This document shows, piece after piece, positions 9,783 to 17,170 of a DNA stretch of 20,546 nucleotides. The position numbers were made by a program, and so were the translations under genes. The DNA is from JBOFFC01 sp051648405 (GTDB lineage: Bacteria > Planctomycetota > Planctomycetia > Pirellulales > Lacipirellulaceae). Under the pieces are notes generated by a model, which was given only the letters and a program-made list of their open reading frames with translations, was not told the DNA's origin and made no database searches. The stretch's first letter is position 1. Each line of letters opens with the position of its first letter. The DNA lies in the NCBI GenBank assembly GCA_051648405.1, contig JBOFFC010000143.1, positions 1-20,546 of the forward strand. The letters are read 5' to 3'.

Positions 9783-11657
9783 GTGCGCCGTTACAACCGG
9801 CGCGACCGGTGCGATCTCGCCGCAACGCAGCCGCTGCGGAAGTCCATAACGGCAGGGCGTGTCACTACGCGGGGGTTAAGCTTTTGGGCGCAACCGACGC
9901 CGACGCACGTCGAGCGGTCGCGCGGTTGGTCCTCCGGCATCCTGCGGCCCTTGATCACCTCGCCCGAAATCGTCGGGTTCCCCTCCGGAACGCTCGCTGT
10001 TGCGCCCCGAGCCGGGGCTTCTGACGGCGTCGCGCGCGGCCTGCTCGCGCAGCTCGACGACGCGTTCGGTCAGGCGTTTGCGGTCGTGGACCTCTCGAAC
10101 GGGGTGCTGGACCGCGTTTCGAGCGACTGGCCGCGGGTCGATGTGTTCCGCTGGCAGTCGGTCTGCGAAGTGGTCGCCCGGCGCGGGTGTCCCGAAGTGA
10201 TCGAGGAACACGCCCCGTGGGCGCTGCTCGCCGTCCCGCTGCCGCGGACCGACGACTCCCCTGCGGCGATCGCGGTTGCGGTCCTGGTGACCGACGCCGT
10301 CCGGAGCATCGCCGAGATCGAGTCCGCAGCCCGCGTATTCGGCGTCGATCCCGATCGGGCCTACGCCTGGTCGCGGTCCCGCTCGCCGCTTCCGCCGCGC
10401 GTCGCGCTGCACCTCGCCGCGGCGATCGTCGATCGGCACGCGGCGAAGGCCGCGCTCGCGTCGCAGAAGCATCAACTGGCCGACGTGTCGGGGCACTTGC
10501 TCGCGACGTTCGAAGAGCTGAGCCTGCTCCACCGCTTGACCGAAGGACTTACGCTGGGCCGCAGCGCCGCACAGCTTTTCGGGCAAAGCGTCGAATGGTT
10601 GTCGCACGTCTTGCCGGCTGAATCGATCACCGCACGGTGGCTCGACGACGATGAAGCGGCGCGGTTCGACGGCCCGAGTCCCGCCACGGACGCTTCCGCC
10701 GGGCGCGTCCTTACGTTCGGTCGCTGCCCGCTGCCGACCGACGACCTCGACCTCTTCTTCGATCGCCTCGGCAACGACGCGACCAAACGGTCCTTGGTCT
10801 TGAACCGCAACCGCACGAGTTCCCCGACCTGGGACTACCCCGGCGTGCGCGAGGTGGTGTGCGTGCCGATCCGCTCCGACGGCCGATTGATAGGGTGGAT
10901 CGCCGGGCTCAACTACAGGGCGACGCGCGGCTCGATCGAGCGCGAGTTCGGCTCGGTCGAGGCGAGCCTGCTGACGAGCGTCTCCGCGCTGCTGGGGGTC
11001 CACGCCGGCAACCGCCGGCTGTTCCGCGAGCGGACCGAGCTGTTCGAAAGCTCCGTCCGCGCGATCAGCCTCGCGCTCGACGCCAAGGACCCCTACACGT
11101 GCGGCCACAGCGACCGCGTCGCGCGGATCGCCGTGCGGATCGCCCAGCAGATGGGCCGCCCCGACGACGAGCTGAGCGTCGTGTACCTCGCCGGTCTGCT
11201 GCACGACGTCGGCAAGATCGGCATCGACGACCAGGTCCTCCGCAAGCCCGACAAGCTGACCGACGACGAGTACGAGCACATCAAGACGCACCCCGTGCTC
11301 GGCGAGCGCATCCTACAAGGGGTCTCGCAACTCGCGCCGGTGCTGCCGATCGTCCGCCACCACCACGAGGCGTGGGACGGCGGCGGGTACCCCGACGGCC
11401 TCGCGGGCGAGGCGACTCCGGTGCTGGCGCGGATCATGGCCGTCGCCGACTCGGTCGATGCGATGCGCAGCGACCGACCGTACCGCAAGGGGATGCACCT
11501 GGAGGGGGTCGAGCAGATCCTGCGTGAAGGCGCGGGGAAGCAGTGGGACGCCGCGATCGTCGAGGCGTACTTCGCCGCCCGCGACGACGTCGCCGCGATC
11601 GGCGCCGTCGAACGCGAGCCGCTCGACCTCGACGTCCGTCGCTGGCGGCGCGAGTGA
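9783..11657 (+). CDS. GAF and HD-GYP domain protein, probable cyclic-di-GMP phosphodiesterase
   Basis: 624 residues with the GTG at 9783. The C-terminal HD-GYP domain (about 425-600) has H442 in GHSDRVARIA, the HD pair H474-D475 in LLHDVGKIGI, HHHE at 526-529 and GYP at 535-537 in WDGGGYPDGL. These metal and substrate residues are intact, so hydrolysis of cyclic-di-GMP is likely. The middle (~245-425) resembles a GAF sensor: LLHRLTEGLTL through VVCVPIRSDGRLIGWIAGL. The segment ~70-240 may be a second, diverged sensor. No membrane segment or receiver domain is seen. The start is uncertain: there is no ATG before residue ~450, and the first ~55 residues look unlike protein. TTG 9951 is an alternative. 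It begins 33 nt after the protease gene, so co-transcription is possible. It converges on ygfZ with 8 bp between stops. Confidence 0.9.
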   Translation: MRRYNRRDRCDLAATQPLRKSITAGRVTTRGLSFWAQPTPTHVERSRGWSSGILRPLITSPEIVGFPSGTLAVAPRAGASDGVARGLLAQLDDAFGQAFAVVDLSNGVLDRVSSDWPRVDVFRWQSVCEVVARRGCPEVIEEHAPWALLAVPLPRTDDSPAAIAVAVLVTDAVRSIAEIESAARVFGVDPDRAYAWSRSRSPLPPRVALHLAAAIVDRHAAKAALASQKHQLADVSGHLLATFEELSLLHRLTEGLTLGRSAAQLFGQSVEWLSHVLPAESITARWLDDDEAARFDGPSPATDASAGRVLTFGRCPLPTDDLDLFFDRLGNDATKRSLVLNRNRTSSPTWDYPGVREVVCVPIRSDGRLIGWIAGLNYRATRGSIEREFGSVEASLLTSVSALLGVHAGNRRLFRERTELFESSVRAISLALDAKDPYTCGHSDRVARIAVRIAQQMGRPDDELSVVYLAGLLHDVGKIGIDDQVLRKPDKLTDDEYEHIKTHPVLGERILQGVSQLAPVLPIVRHHHEAWDGGGYPDGLAGEATPVLARIMAVADSVDAMRSDRPYRKGMHLEGVEQILREGAGKQWDAAIVEAYFAARDDVAAIGAVEREPLDLDVRRWRRE

Positions 11658-11665
11658 GGCGGGGG

Positions 11666-12505
11666 CTACACGACGACGGCCGACGTGTCGCCGATCGTAA
11701 GAGGCGTCCCCGGCGCAGCGTGAGCGCGGCGCACGTAGGCGAGCGCCACAGCCCCTTCCGGGGTCGCGGCGCACGACGTGACTCGCCCCACGGCGCGCCC
11801 CTCGTGCATCAGCTCCGCCCCCGCTTCGACGACGCGCGTCACGCGCACCACGCGGAGCAGCCGGTTGACGTGCCCCAGGGCGTCGATCCGCGCGACCGGC
11901 TCCTGCCCCAGGTAGCACCCCTTGGTGAAGCTGATCGCAGCGGCGTCGCGATCGACCTCTTGCGGAAGGTGATGCTCGTCGATGTCGATCCAGTCGAGCG
12001 GCTGGCGGGCGAGGATCCGCGTCGCGTGCCAGTCGTTTGGCGTGAGCTCCGCGAGGCCCGCTGATGCCAGTGCGGCGGCGAAGTCCCCCGTCGCCCCTGC
12101 GTCGCCGTAGGCCACCACGCACTCGGCGCCCAGCCCGCCGATCGCCGCTGTGGCGAGGCTCGGCGGGACCTCGGTCGCCCCCTGGACGACGAGCACCGCG
12201 ACGGGCGCCTCGGTCGTTTCGAGCGTCACGCGTTCACGGATCAGGTAGCGGTCGAGGTGCGCGGCCAGCTCGGCCGTGCGCGGAGAGCCCAGCAGCACGT
12301 CGAAGCCTGCTTCGCGGCGCGTCACCCACGCGTACGCCAGCACGTGCGCCTTGACGTCGGTGAAGAACGCCTCGCAGGTGGCGCCGAGCGCAAGCTTCTG
12401 AACGTCGTTCGTGCAGAATCCTTGCAGGAACTTCCCGGCGTCCTCTCCCACTACGGGGAGCAGCGACCAGTCGCCCGGGGCCGTGAACCAGCGGTCGCGG
12501 TTCAT
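11666..12505 (-). CDS. ygfZ: YgfZ/GcvT-domain folate-binding protein (iron-sulfur cluster repair type)
   Basis: 279 residues. The signature KGCYLGQE at 195-202, with Cys197, is diagnostic for the YgfZ branch of the GcvT fold and is followed by ARIDALGHVNRLLR. Known YgfZ proteins bind tetrahydrofolate and help maintain certain Fe-S enzymes such as MiaB. The N-terminus WSLLPVVGEDAGKFLQGFCTNDV is the common GcvT-type start, and FFTDVKAHVLAYAWV and LDRYLIRERVTLE match the family. The C-terminal barrel ends VALAYVRRAHAAPGTPLTIG. Start ATG 12505 shares an ATGA overlap with the stop of the upstream LarA-like gene (12502-12505), so the two are translationally coupled. Length is normal for the compact form of the family. 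Confidence 0.92.
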   Translation of the reverse strand: MNRDRWFTAPGDWSLLPVVGEDAGKFLQGFCTNDVQKLALGATCEAFFTDVKAHVLAYAWVTRREAGFDVLLGSPRTAELAAHLDRYLIRERVTLETTEAPVAVLVVQGATEVPPSLATAAIGGLGAECVVAYGDAGATGDFAAALASAGLAELTPNDWHATRILARQPLDWIDIDEHHLPQEVDRDAAAISFTKGCYLGQEPVARIDALGHVNRLLRVVRVTRVVEAGAELMHEGRAVGRVTSCAATPEGAVALAYVRRAHAAPGTPLTIGDTSAVVV

Positions 12506-13758
12506 TCGGCGTCCCCCTGGTCACGCGGCGCAAAGCAGACGTGCTGCGACTCGTCGAGCACGATCCGCGTCGCGTAGTGGCTGGCGAGACGCAGCAGCTC
12601 GTCGGGCCCGTGCAGCGGCGTGAGGCCGAGCTCCTCGACCAGCTCGTCGCTGAGCCGACTCCGCAAGTAGACCGGCCCGCGCTCGAGCGCCTGCACCAGC
12701 CGCCAGGCGGCGAGCGCTTCGGCCCCAAACTCGCGGGCGAGTTCGTCGGCGACGCGCTCGCGGTCCTCGGCGCCCACCAGCCGCCCGAGCGACGGGCCGA
12801 TCGGCTCGTCGAGGTCGCTCCACACGGCGATCGCGGCGCCCGGCGCGGCGAGCGACTCGGCCGCCGCGACGGCCCGGCCGACGCTGGACCAAGTCTGTTC
12901 GTCGGGGCCGCCGCCGATCATCGCAACCACTAGGTCGGCCGGCTCCGGGAGAGGGAGCGACCACGTGCGCTGGCCCACCTCGCGCGCCTTTCGCGCCACC
13001 GCCGAAGGCTCGCCGGCGAGGACACACTCCAGAGCCCCGCCACGCCCCGGGACGACGCGCACGACGCACGGCGCGCCGATCAGCCACCCCGCCTCGTTGG
13101 CGTCGCGCTCGCGGGCCGACGAGGCGCCAGCCTTCGCGTTGCGCTTCACGGGATCGGCCTTCGCGACGCTGCGCACGCGGCGCAAGCGCTTGATCGTCGC
13201 CCGGTCGCAGAAGTCGGGGAACACGCCGCCGTAGACCCCGGCGTCGGGGCGGTCGGTCGGCAGCTCGGTCGAGATCGGCAGCACCACGTCGGCTTCGAAT
13301 AGCCTGCGGTTGAGCATCAGCGGGCGCTCGGCGGTCATAAGGCCCGCGAAGCAGAGCCGCGTCTCGTCGCCCGGGTCGTGCGCCTCGACCACCACGTCCG
13401 CCGCGACGCTCGCCAGCGCGCTGCGGACCCCCTCGGCGTCGCGCGGGTCACTCACCACGACCGCCATCCGTTCGCGCTGCACGCCGCAGCGTTCGAGCGC
13501 CGCGACCACGCCCGCGACGATCGCCGGCGCCGAAGGGGTCGCGGCTCCCAAGGCGATCGCCACGTGGTCGTCCGACGTGAGGGATTGCTCGAGCGGCGGG
13601 AAGCCAAGCGGCGCGCCGAGCGCACGCGCGACGTCGTCGATGATCGCCCCCACGTCGGCCGATGCGGCGCCGAGCGGGAACGAGTCGGCCCGCAGCAACT
13701 CCGTCGCCGCCGAGGCGCCGCCGAGTCGCAGTGCGGTGAGGTCGGCCGGTGCGTTCAC
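12502..13758 (-). CDS. LarA-like (lactate racemase N-terminal domain/DUF2088) protein, probably not a racemase
   Basis: 418 residues from GTG 13758; the frame is open to a TTG at 13830, but the extra residues do not look family-like. The stretch DDHVAIALGAATPSAPAIVAGVV followed by ALERCGVQRERMAVVVSD corresponds to the LarA N-terminal region (D-x-T-R-P-x-P then a helix and a strand). PLMLNRRLFEADVVLPIS matches the LarA 'NR.. EAD' region. Just after it, LarA has an H-x4-G-[YF]-SGG-x-K motif whose Lys anchors the nickel-pincer cofactor. Here the sequence reads DRPDAGVYGGVFPDFCD, so that Lys and the His are not evident. The C-terminal half has a Rossmann-like strand DLVVAMIGGGPDE. Function is therefore unknown; a diverged, possibly cofactor-free relative is inferred. 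It is coupled to ygfZ by an ATGA overlap and divergent from the pgk-like gene. Confidence 0.82.
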   Translation of the reverse strand: MNAPADLTALRLGGASAATELLRADSFPLGAASADVGAIIDDVARALGAPLGFPPLEQSLTSDDHVAIALGAATPSAPAIVAGVVAALERCGVQRERMAVVVSDPRDAEGVRSALASVAADVVVEAHDPGDETRLCFAGLMTAERPLMLNRRLFEADVVLPISTELPTDRPDAGVYGGVFPDFCDRATIKRLRRVRSVAKADPVKRNAKAGASSARERDANEAGWLIGAPCVVRVVPGRGGALECVLAGEPSAVARKAREVGQRTWSLPLPEPADLVVAMIGGGPDEQTWSSVGRAVAAAESLAAPGAAIAVWSDLDEPIGPSLGRLVGAEDRERVADELAREFGAEALAAWRLVQALERGPVYLRSRLSDELVEELGLTPLHGPDELLRLASHYATRIVLDESQHVCFAPRDQGDAE

Positions 13759-13891
13759 GGGTCTGCTTGGTTGAGTGTGGCGAGCGGGGGCCAGCTCCGA
13801 ATCGTATCCCCCTCCCCCTGCCTGAGCCAACCGTCCTGCGCCCTGCCCTCTGGGCGGCGATCCGTCGCAACTGGTCGCTCCGCGGGGGCTG

Positions 13892-13900
13892 TGCTAGCCT
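13892..13900 (+). promoter_or_regulatory. Possible extended -10 promoter of the pgk-like gene
   Basis: TGCTAGCCT has the extended -10 form TGN-TANNNT, about 83 nt before the ATG of the pgk-like gene and inside the 224-nt divergent gap with the LarA-like gene. No convincing -35 lies 17 nt upstream (TGGTCG). Nothing else stands out in this gap. Confidence 0.3.
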
Positions 13901-13982
13901 GCGGCAGAATCGCAACTAAACGGGTCGGCCCTCCAGCGGGGACGCCGCCGCTCCGATCCTTCGACATCCCAGCGAGGCCACG

Positions 13983-15377
13983 ATGCCCCTCTCCGAGCAA
14001 GCCCTCACGTCCTTCTGCGAGTCGATCGTCGAGGGGCGTGAAGCCGCACCCGACCTGTCGCTCGGCGACTACTTGGCCGCCGTCCCGCGCCTCGAGTCGC
14101 TCGCCGACGTCCCCAGCGGCACGCCGGTCCTGGTGCGCGGCGACACCGACGCCAAGCCCGGCGCCACGATCGGCGACGGCGACATCCGCCTCCGCTCGAT
14201 GATCGACACGCTCAAGTTCGGCGTCGAGCGCGGTTGGAAGCAAGTGGTCTTCGGCCACGTCGGCCGCAAGCCCGAGGGCTCGCTCGACAAGGTCGCCAAG
14301 CGCCTCGGCGAGCTGCTCGGCCAAGAGGTCACGCTGATCACCGACTGGCTCGACGAGGCGACGACGACCGTGCTGCCGGCGGTCGAGCAGGCGATCGCGG
14401 CGGCCAAGCCGGGCTCGGTGATCGTGCTCGAGAACTCGCGCAAGTACGCCGTCGAGATGGCGCTCTGGAAGGCCAAGCCGGCCGACCTGCCGGGGCTCGC
14501 GCCGAAGCTCGCGAAGTTCGCCACGGAGCTCGCCACCAAGGTCGCCAAGGTCTACGTCCACGAGGCGTTCTCGGCCGGCTCCCTCGACTCGTCGAGTGTT
14601 GTCGTCCCCGCGGCGATGGAACGTGTCGCGCTCGGCAAGTACGCGGCGGGCGAGTTCGACGGGCCGATGCAGCAGTGCCTGAAGGCGGCGCTGGTGGTCT
14701 TCAGCGGGATCAAGATCGACAAGCTCGACGACATGGAGGCGATGATCGCCCGCGGGTCGGTCAAGCAGGTGTTCGCGTCGGGCTCGTTGGCGATGGCGAT
14801 CCGCAAGGCGATCGGCGCGCTCGACGGGCGTCCGGTGTCGCTGGGCGCCGCCGAGGACCCGGCCCACAGCGCCGAGCCGTGGTACATCCCGCCGGCGCGG
14901 GTCGAGCAGGCGAAGGAGATCGTCGCCGACGGCCGCGCGAAGGGGATCACCTTCACCGTGCCGTGCGACTCGATCCTGGCCGACGGCTCGGCCAAGGACG
15001 AGCTGTCGCCGACCGACCAGCAGTTCGACATCGGCCCCAAGTCGATCGCCCACTTCCACGACTCGGTGACGGCCTTCATCGAGCGAGTGGGCCCCGGCGC
15101 TGTGGCGTTCCACAACGGCGTGTTCGGGATGTTCGAGGACCCCAAGTTCGAGGCCGGCACCAAGGCCTGGATCCCCGAGCTCAAGCGGATGAAAGACGCG
15201 GGCCTCGAGGTCTACGTCGGCGGGGGCGAAGGGGGGACGGCCCTCGAACGCTACGGCAAGCCCGACTGGGTGACCCACAACTTCACCGCGGGGGGGACGG
15301 TGCTCAACGCGCTCGGCTCGGAGCCGGTGCCGTACCTGGCGGCGCTGCGCCTGGCGGCGGCGAGAGGTGAGAGGTGA
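13983..15377 (+). CDS. Divergent phosphoglycerate kinase homologue
   Basis: 464 residues; normal PGK has about 390-415. PGK landmarks can be followed through the whole length. VLVRGDTDAKPG (R52, D54, D56) stands for RVDFNVP. GHVGR has H92 and R95, as in SHLGRP. VLENSRKY has R153, as in LLENLRF. YVHEAFSAGSLDSSS stands for the VNDAFGTAHRAHAS loop. VPCDSILADGS, DIGPKSIAHF, FHNGVFGMFEDPKFEAGTKA, VGGGEGGTALERYG and TAGGTVLNAL follow. Several key positions differ: N of DFN is D56, the substrate Arg in the AHRAH loop is missing, and the GGGD Asp is E416. An extra ~30 N-terminal residues are present. The fold is clear; whether it makes ATP in glycolysis or is a paralogue with another role is open. 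GAGG lies 5 nt before the ATG. The last four codons and the stop are made of a heptamer tandem repeat. Confidence 0.88.
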   Translation: MPLSEQALTSFCESIVEGREAAPDLSLGDYLAAVPRLESLADVPSGTPVLVRGDTDAKPGATIGDGDIRLRSMIDTLKFGVERGWKQVVFGHVGRKPEGSLDKVAKRLGELLGQEVTLITDWLDEATTTVLPAVEQAIAAAKPGSVIVLENSRKYAVEMALWKAKPADLPGLAPKLAKFATELATKVAKVYVHEAFSAGSLDSSSVVVPAAMERVALGKYAAGEFDGPMQQCLKAALVVFSGIKIDKLDDMEAMIARGSVKQVFASGSLAMAIRKAIGALDGRPVSLGAAEDPAHSAEPWYIPPARVEQAKEIVADGRAKGITFTVPCDSILADGSAKDELSPTDQQFDIGPKSIAHFHDSVTAFIERVGPGAVAFHNGVFGMFEDPKFEAGTKAWIPELKRMKDAGLEVYVGGGEGGTALERYGKPDWVTHNFTAGGTVLNALGSEPVPYLAALRLAAARGER

Positions 15378-15403
15378 GAGGTGAGGGGTGAGGGGTGAGG
15401 GGG
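15362..15403 (+). repeat. Heptamer tandem repeat (GAGAGGT/GAGGGGT)
   Basis: Three units GAGAGGT, two GAGGGGT and a degenerate sixth GAGGGGG follow without spacing. The pgk-like stop codon TGA (15375-15377) is inside units two and three, so the repeat entered or arose at the very 3' end of the gene. The unit length is not a multiple of three. Confidence 0.9.
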
Positions 15404-15417
15404 TCTCACGCGGAGAC
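15403..15417 (+). terminator. Possible hairpin downstream of the pgk-like gene
   Basis: GTCTC-ACGCG-GAGAC forms a 5-bp stem with a 5-nt loop, 26 nt after the stop codon. There is no T-run after it, so intrinsic termination is uncertain; it may simply be part of the repeat-rich region. Confidence 0.3.
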
Positions 15418-15438
15418 GCATACGAACCGCGCTTCCCA

Positions 15439-15636
15439 AGGGCTAGCGCTTGCTCTGGGGGAAATGGGCAGGTGCCCAGTCTGCGCGACTTAAATTCACG
15501 TACTCGACAAAGGTCCCTACGGCCGAGTCAGAACACTCACACCATATAGCAGGAATCCGCGTCGCGGACACGTTTACCTTGGCAGCTTCGCTTCTTGACC
15601 AAACTCCCTGATCGCGTCCAAAGTGCGCACTGGCCC
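15439..15636. repeat. Direct repeat element, copy 1
   Basis: 198-nt segment that recurs in the same orientation at 16881-17077. Hand alignment gives about 16 mismatches and one 1-nt gap (roughly 90% identity). The right end, from CTTGGCAGC to AAAGTGCGC, is unbroken over about 50 nt. It contains TCCGCG-T-CGCGGA and TGGGCA-GG-TGCCCA inverted repeats; the second is disrupted in copy 2. It starts 61 nt after the pgk-like stop and ends 17 nt before the stop of the DUF1559-like gene. No transposase is present. A minus-strand frame of 77 codons runs over it but is not kept in copy 2. Confidence 0.9.
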
Positions 15637-15653
15637 CGACGCCTGAGTGAGGA

Positions 15654-16703
15654 TCACGTACCTTGAGACGCGTCATCGTTCTCCTGACTCAATTCACCTC
15701 CCCCTTGAAGTCCATTTAAAACGCCTTCCTCGCGACGTGGCTTGATCTCGACCAAGCATAGTGGAACCAAGGCGGCCACAAGAAACCCGTAGCCAACCAA
15801 CGTTCCCACCCAATCGATGGGCCCCACAACTGCTCTTCCGCCTTTCCGGTCTGGATTGACGGCGGACTTCTGGGGATGGTTCGCGGCCACCAAAGCCTCA
15901 CCTTCCTTCCGCGAAAACACGTCGTCGGTCCAATGAACCATGCAATCCGCCGTCGCGAAGTAAACAGGCGTTCTATCACTGCGGCGTACCCAACCGTGGT
16001 TGACCGATCGGGTGTAGCCGCGACTAGTTTCGTCGGTCAGCCAAGTGAGAACCTCCTCAACCGACGGGTCTTCGGGCTTGCACCACGGAGTCCCTCGGCC
16101 CGGCATCGCAATCAACATCAGTGTCTTGCTGGGTTCGCGCAGATCACCGATTCGCACCCGTTTTCCGTTGGACGACCAACACGTTCCCTCACCGGCTGGC
16201 GCGTAGAGGTCCGACTGTGTCTGCGGCTCAAGGTTCAATGAGAATTCACTAAGTGGAACCCGCGCTAGACCTTGATTCACGTTCGCATTCCAAGGCTGCC
16301 GACGGACGATCTGACCATCGAGCATTGACCCCGACTCCAAGAACGGCAGCAACTCGGTTCTCCAGCTGTGCATCAGCGCCTCTTCGTCAGGCTCAGCGCT
16401 GACCTGCGGAAACCTACGGTGCATGGCGTGATACCTGTCGATCGCGAGGGCCACCTCCTTGACGGCGAACACTGCCCTCACCGGTCGCAACGCATCAGAG
16501 CGCTCTCTTATAGCGGGCTCCAACAGACCCACAGTGAACGCAAGCAGGCACACGATCCGCGCAAATGAAGCCGGCACCGATCCTTGCACTTCGAACAGCA
16601 GCCAAAAGGCAAGAAGCGCTATCGTCGCGACCAGGTATCCGGAATATAGTCCACATGCAGCGAACGCTGCACCCCATAGCCACGTCGCAAAGTTGTTGCC
16701 CAT
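15654..16703 (-). CDS. Membrane protein with DUF1559-like domain
   Basis: 349 residues. The middle (~80-260) follows the DUF1559 pattern of planctomycete pseudopilin-like proteins: VKEVALAIDRYHAMHRRFP, then SWRTELLPFLESGSML, PWNANVNQGL, and IGDLREPSKTLMLIAMPG. The end HGWVRRSDRTPVYFATADCMVHW replaces the usual H-x-GG-x-NVLFADGSV. A classical DUF1559 protein has one N-terminal prepilin-like helix. This one has two or three hydrophobic segments before the domain (about residues 8-40 and 47-63) and one after it (about 300-320), with a charged tail. Start ATG 16703 has GGAGG 4 nt upstream; ATG 16718, fifteen bases further, lacks a ribosome site. The gene is flanked on both sides by ~197-bp direct repeats and is visibly less GC-rich than its neighbours, suggesting acquisition. 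Function is unknown. Confidence 0.85.
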   Translation of the reverse strand: MGNNFATWLWGAAFAACGLYSGYLVATIALLAFWLLFEVQGSVPASFARIVCLLAFTVGLLEPAIRERSDALRPVRAVFAVKEVALAIDRYHAMHRRFPQVSAEPDEEALMHSWRTELLPFLESGSMLDGQIVRRQPWNANVNQGLARVPLSEFSLNLEPQTQSDLYAPAGEGTCWSSNGKRVRIGDLREPSKTLMLIAMPGRGTPWCKPEDPSVEEVLTWLTDETSRGYTRSVNHGWVRRSDRTPVYFATADCMVHWTDDVFSRKEGEALVAANHPQKSAVNPDRKGGRAVVGPIDWVGTLVGYGFLVAALVPLCLVEIKPRREEGVLNGLQGGGELSQENDDASQGT

Positions 16704-16813
16704 AACTCCTCCAGCCATTGATCAAGTACACGTAACGAAAGTGACGCCACTTGTGTTGTCGTCCCCCTGGAAGTCGCAAATCGTTCGTAACCAGAAGTAA
16801 AAGCGTGTCGAAG

Positions 16814-16829
16814 CGACGAATTGTCGTCG
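16814..16829. promoter_or_regulatory. Palindrome upstream of the DUF1559-like gene
   Basis: CGACGA-ATTG-TCGTCG, perfect 6-bp arms with a 4-nt centre, 111 nt before the ATG at 16703. The size suits an operator for a dimeric regulator, but no regulator gene is adjacent. Confidence 0.3.
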
Positions 16830-16880
16830 ATTGTTGTATTCGGAGCCGGTTGAAGAGGGCGGTGGGTTCGGGGAGAAGGC

Positions 16881-17077
16881 AGGGCTAGCGCCAGCTCTGG
16901 GGGGAACGTGCAGGTGCCCAGTCAGCGCGACTTAAAATGACGTACGCGACAAAGGTCCCTACGCCCGAGTCAGAACACTCACACGACATAGCAGAATCCG
17001 CGTCGCGGTCACGTTCAACTTGGCAGCTTCGCTTCTTGACCAAACTCCCTGATCGCGTCCAAAGTGCGCGCTGGCCC
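16881..17077. repeat. Direct repeat element, copy 2
   Basis: 197-nt partner of 15439-15636 in the same orientation, offset about 1442 nt. It lacks one base relative to copy 1, in the run CATAGCA-GAATCC. On the minus strand copy 2 has a possible 34-codon frame from an ATG near 16986. In that frame the two copies differ at nine codons, six of them non-synonymous, and copy 1 has no ATG. This argues against a protein and for a DNA or RNA element. Confidence 0.9.
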
Positions 17078-17087
17078 TGCGCGCTTT

Positions 17088-17109
17088 CCCTTCCCCCGTT
17101 GGGGGAGGG
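17088..17109 (-). repeat. C/G-run inverted repeat after the 567-residue protein gene
   Basis: CCCTTCCCCC-GTT-GGGGGAGGG pairs over nine base pairs with one bulged T. It lies about 60 nt downstream of the minus-strand stop at 17171, so it could end that transcript, but no U-run follows on the minus strand. C/G-run hairpins of this kind recur between genes in many bacteria, so it may be a dispersed repeat. Confidence 0.4.
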
Positions 17110-17170
17110 CCGGGGTGGGGGTGAACCCGCTCAGGGCGAAACTCGCTGCGAGGGCTGAGTCGGCGTCGGG

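Larger units (their letters stand above)
16704..17170. other. Non-coding gap holding repeat copy 2 and inverted repeats
   Basis: 467 nt without a convincing gene. From left to right it holds an AT-richer stretch upstream of the DUF1559-like gene, the CGACGA/TCGTCG palindrome, the second copy of the direct repeat, and a C/G-run inverted repeat just after the 567-residue protein gene. Open frames exist but cross the repeat and differ between its copies. Confidence 0.7.

Noticed and set aside
13755..15278. A 507-codon open frame on the minus strand
   Set aside because: Antisense to the pgk-like gene, Asp/Arg/Leu-rich with no domain; a common artefact of GC-rich genes.
15362..15403. CRISPR-like array
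   Set aside because: Units are only 7 bp with no spacers; it is a simple tandem repeat.
15443..15676. A 77-codon minus-strand frame over repeat copy 1
   Set aside because: Copy 2 has a 1-nt deletion that breaks the frame, and differences between the copies in the shared frame are mostly non-synonymous.
15439..17077. Insertion sequence or composite transposon
   Set aside because: The repeats are direct and flank a membrane protein; no transposase, no clear terminal inverted repeats or target duplication were seen.
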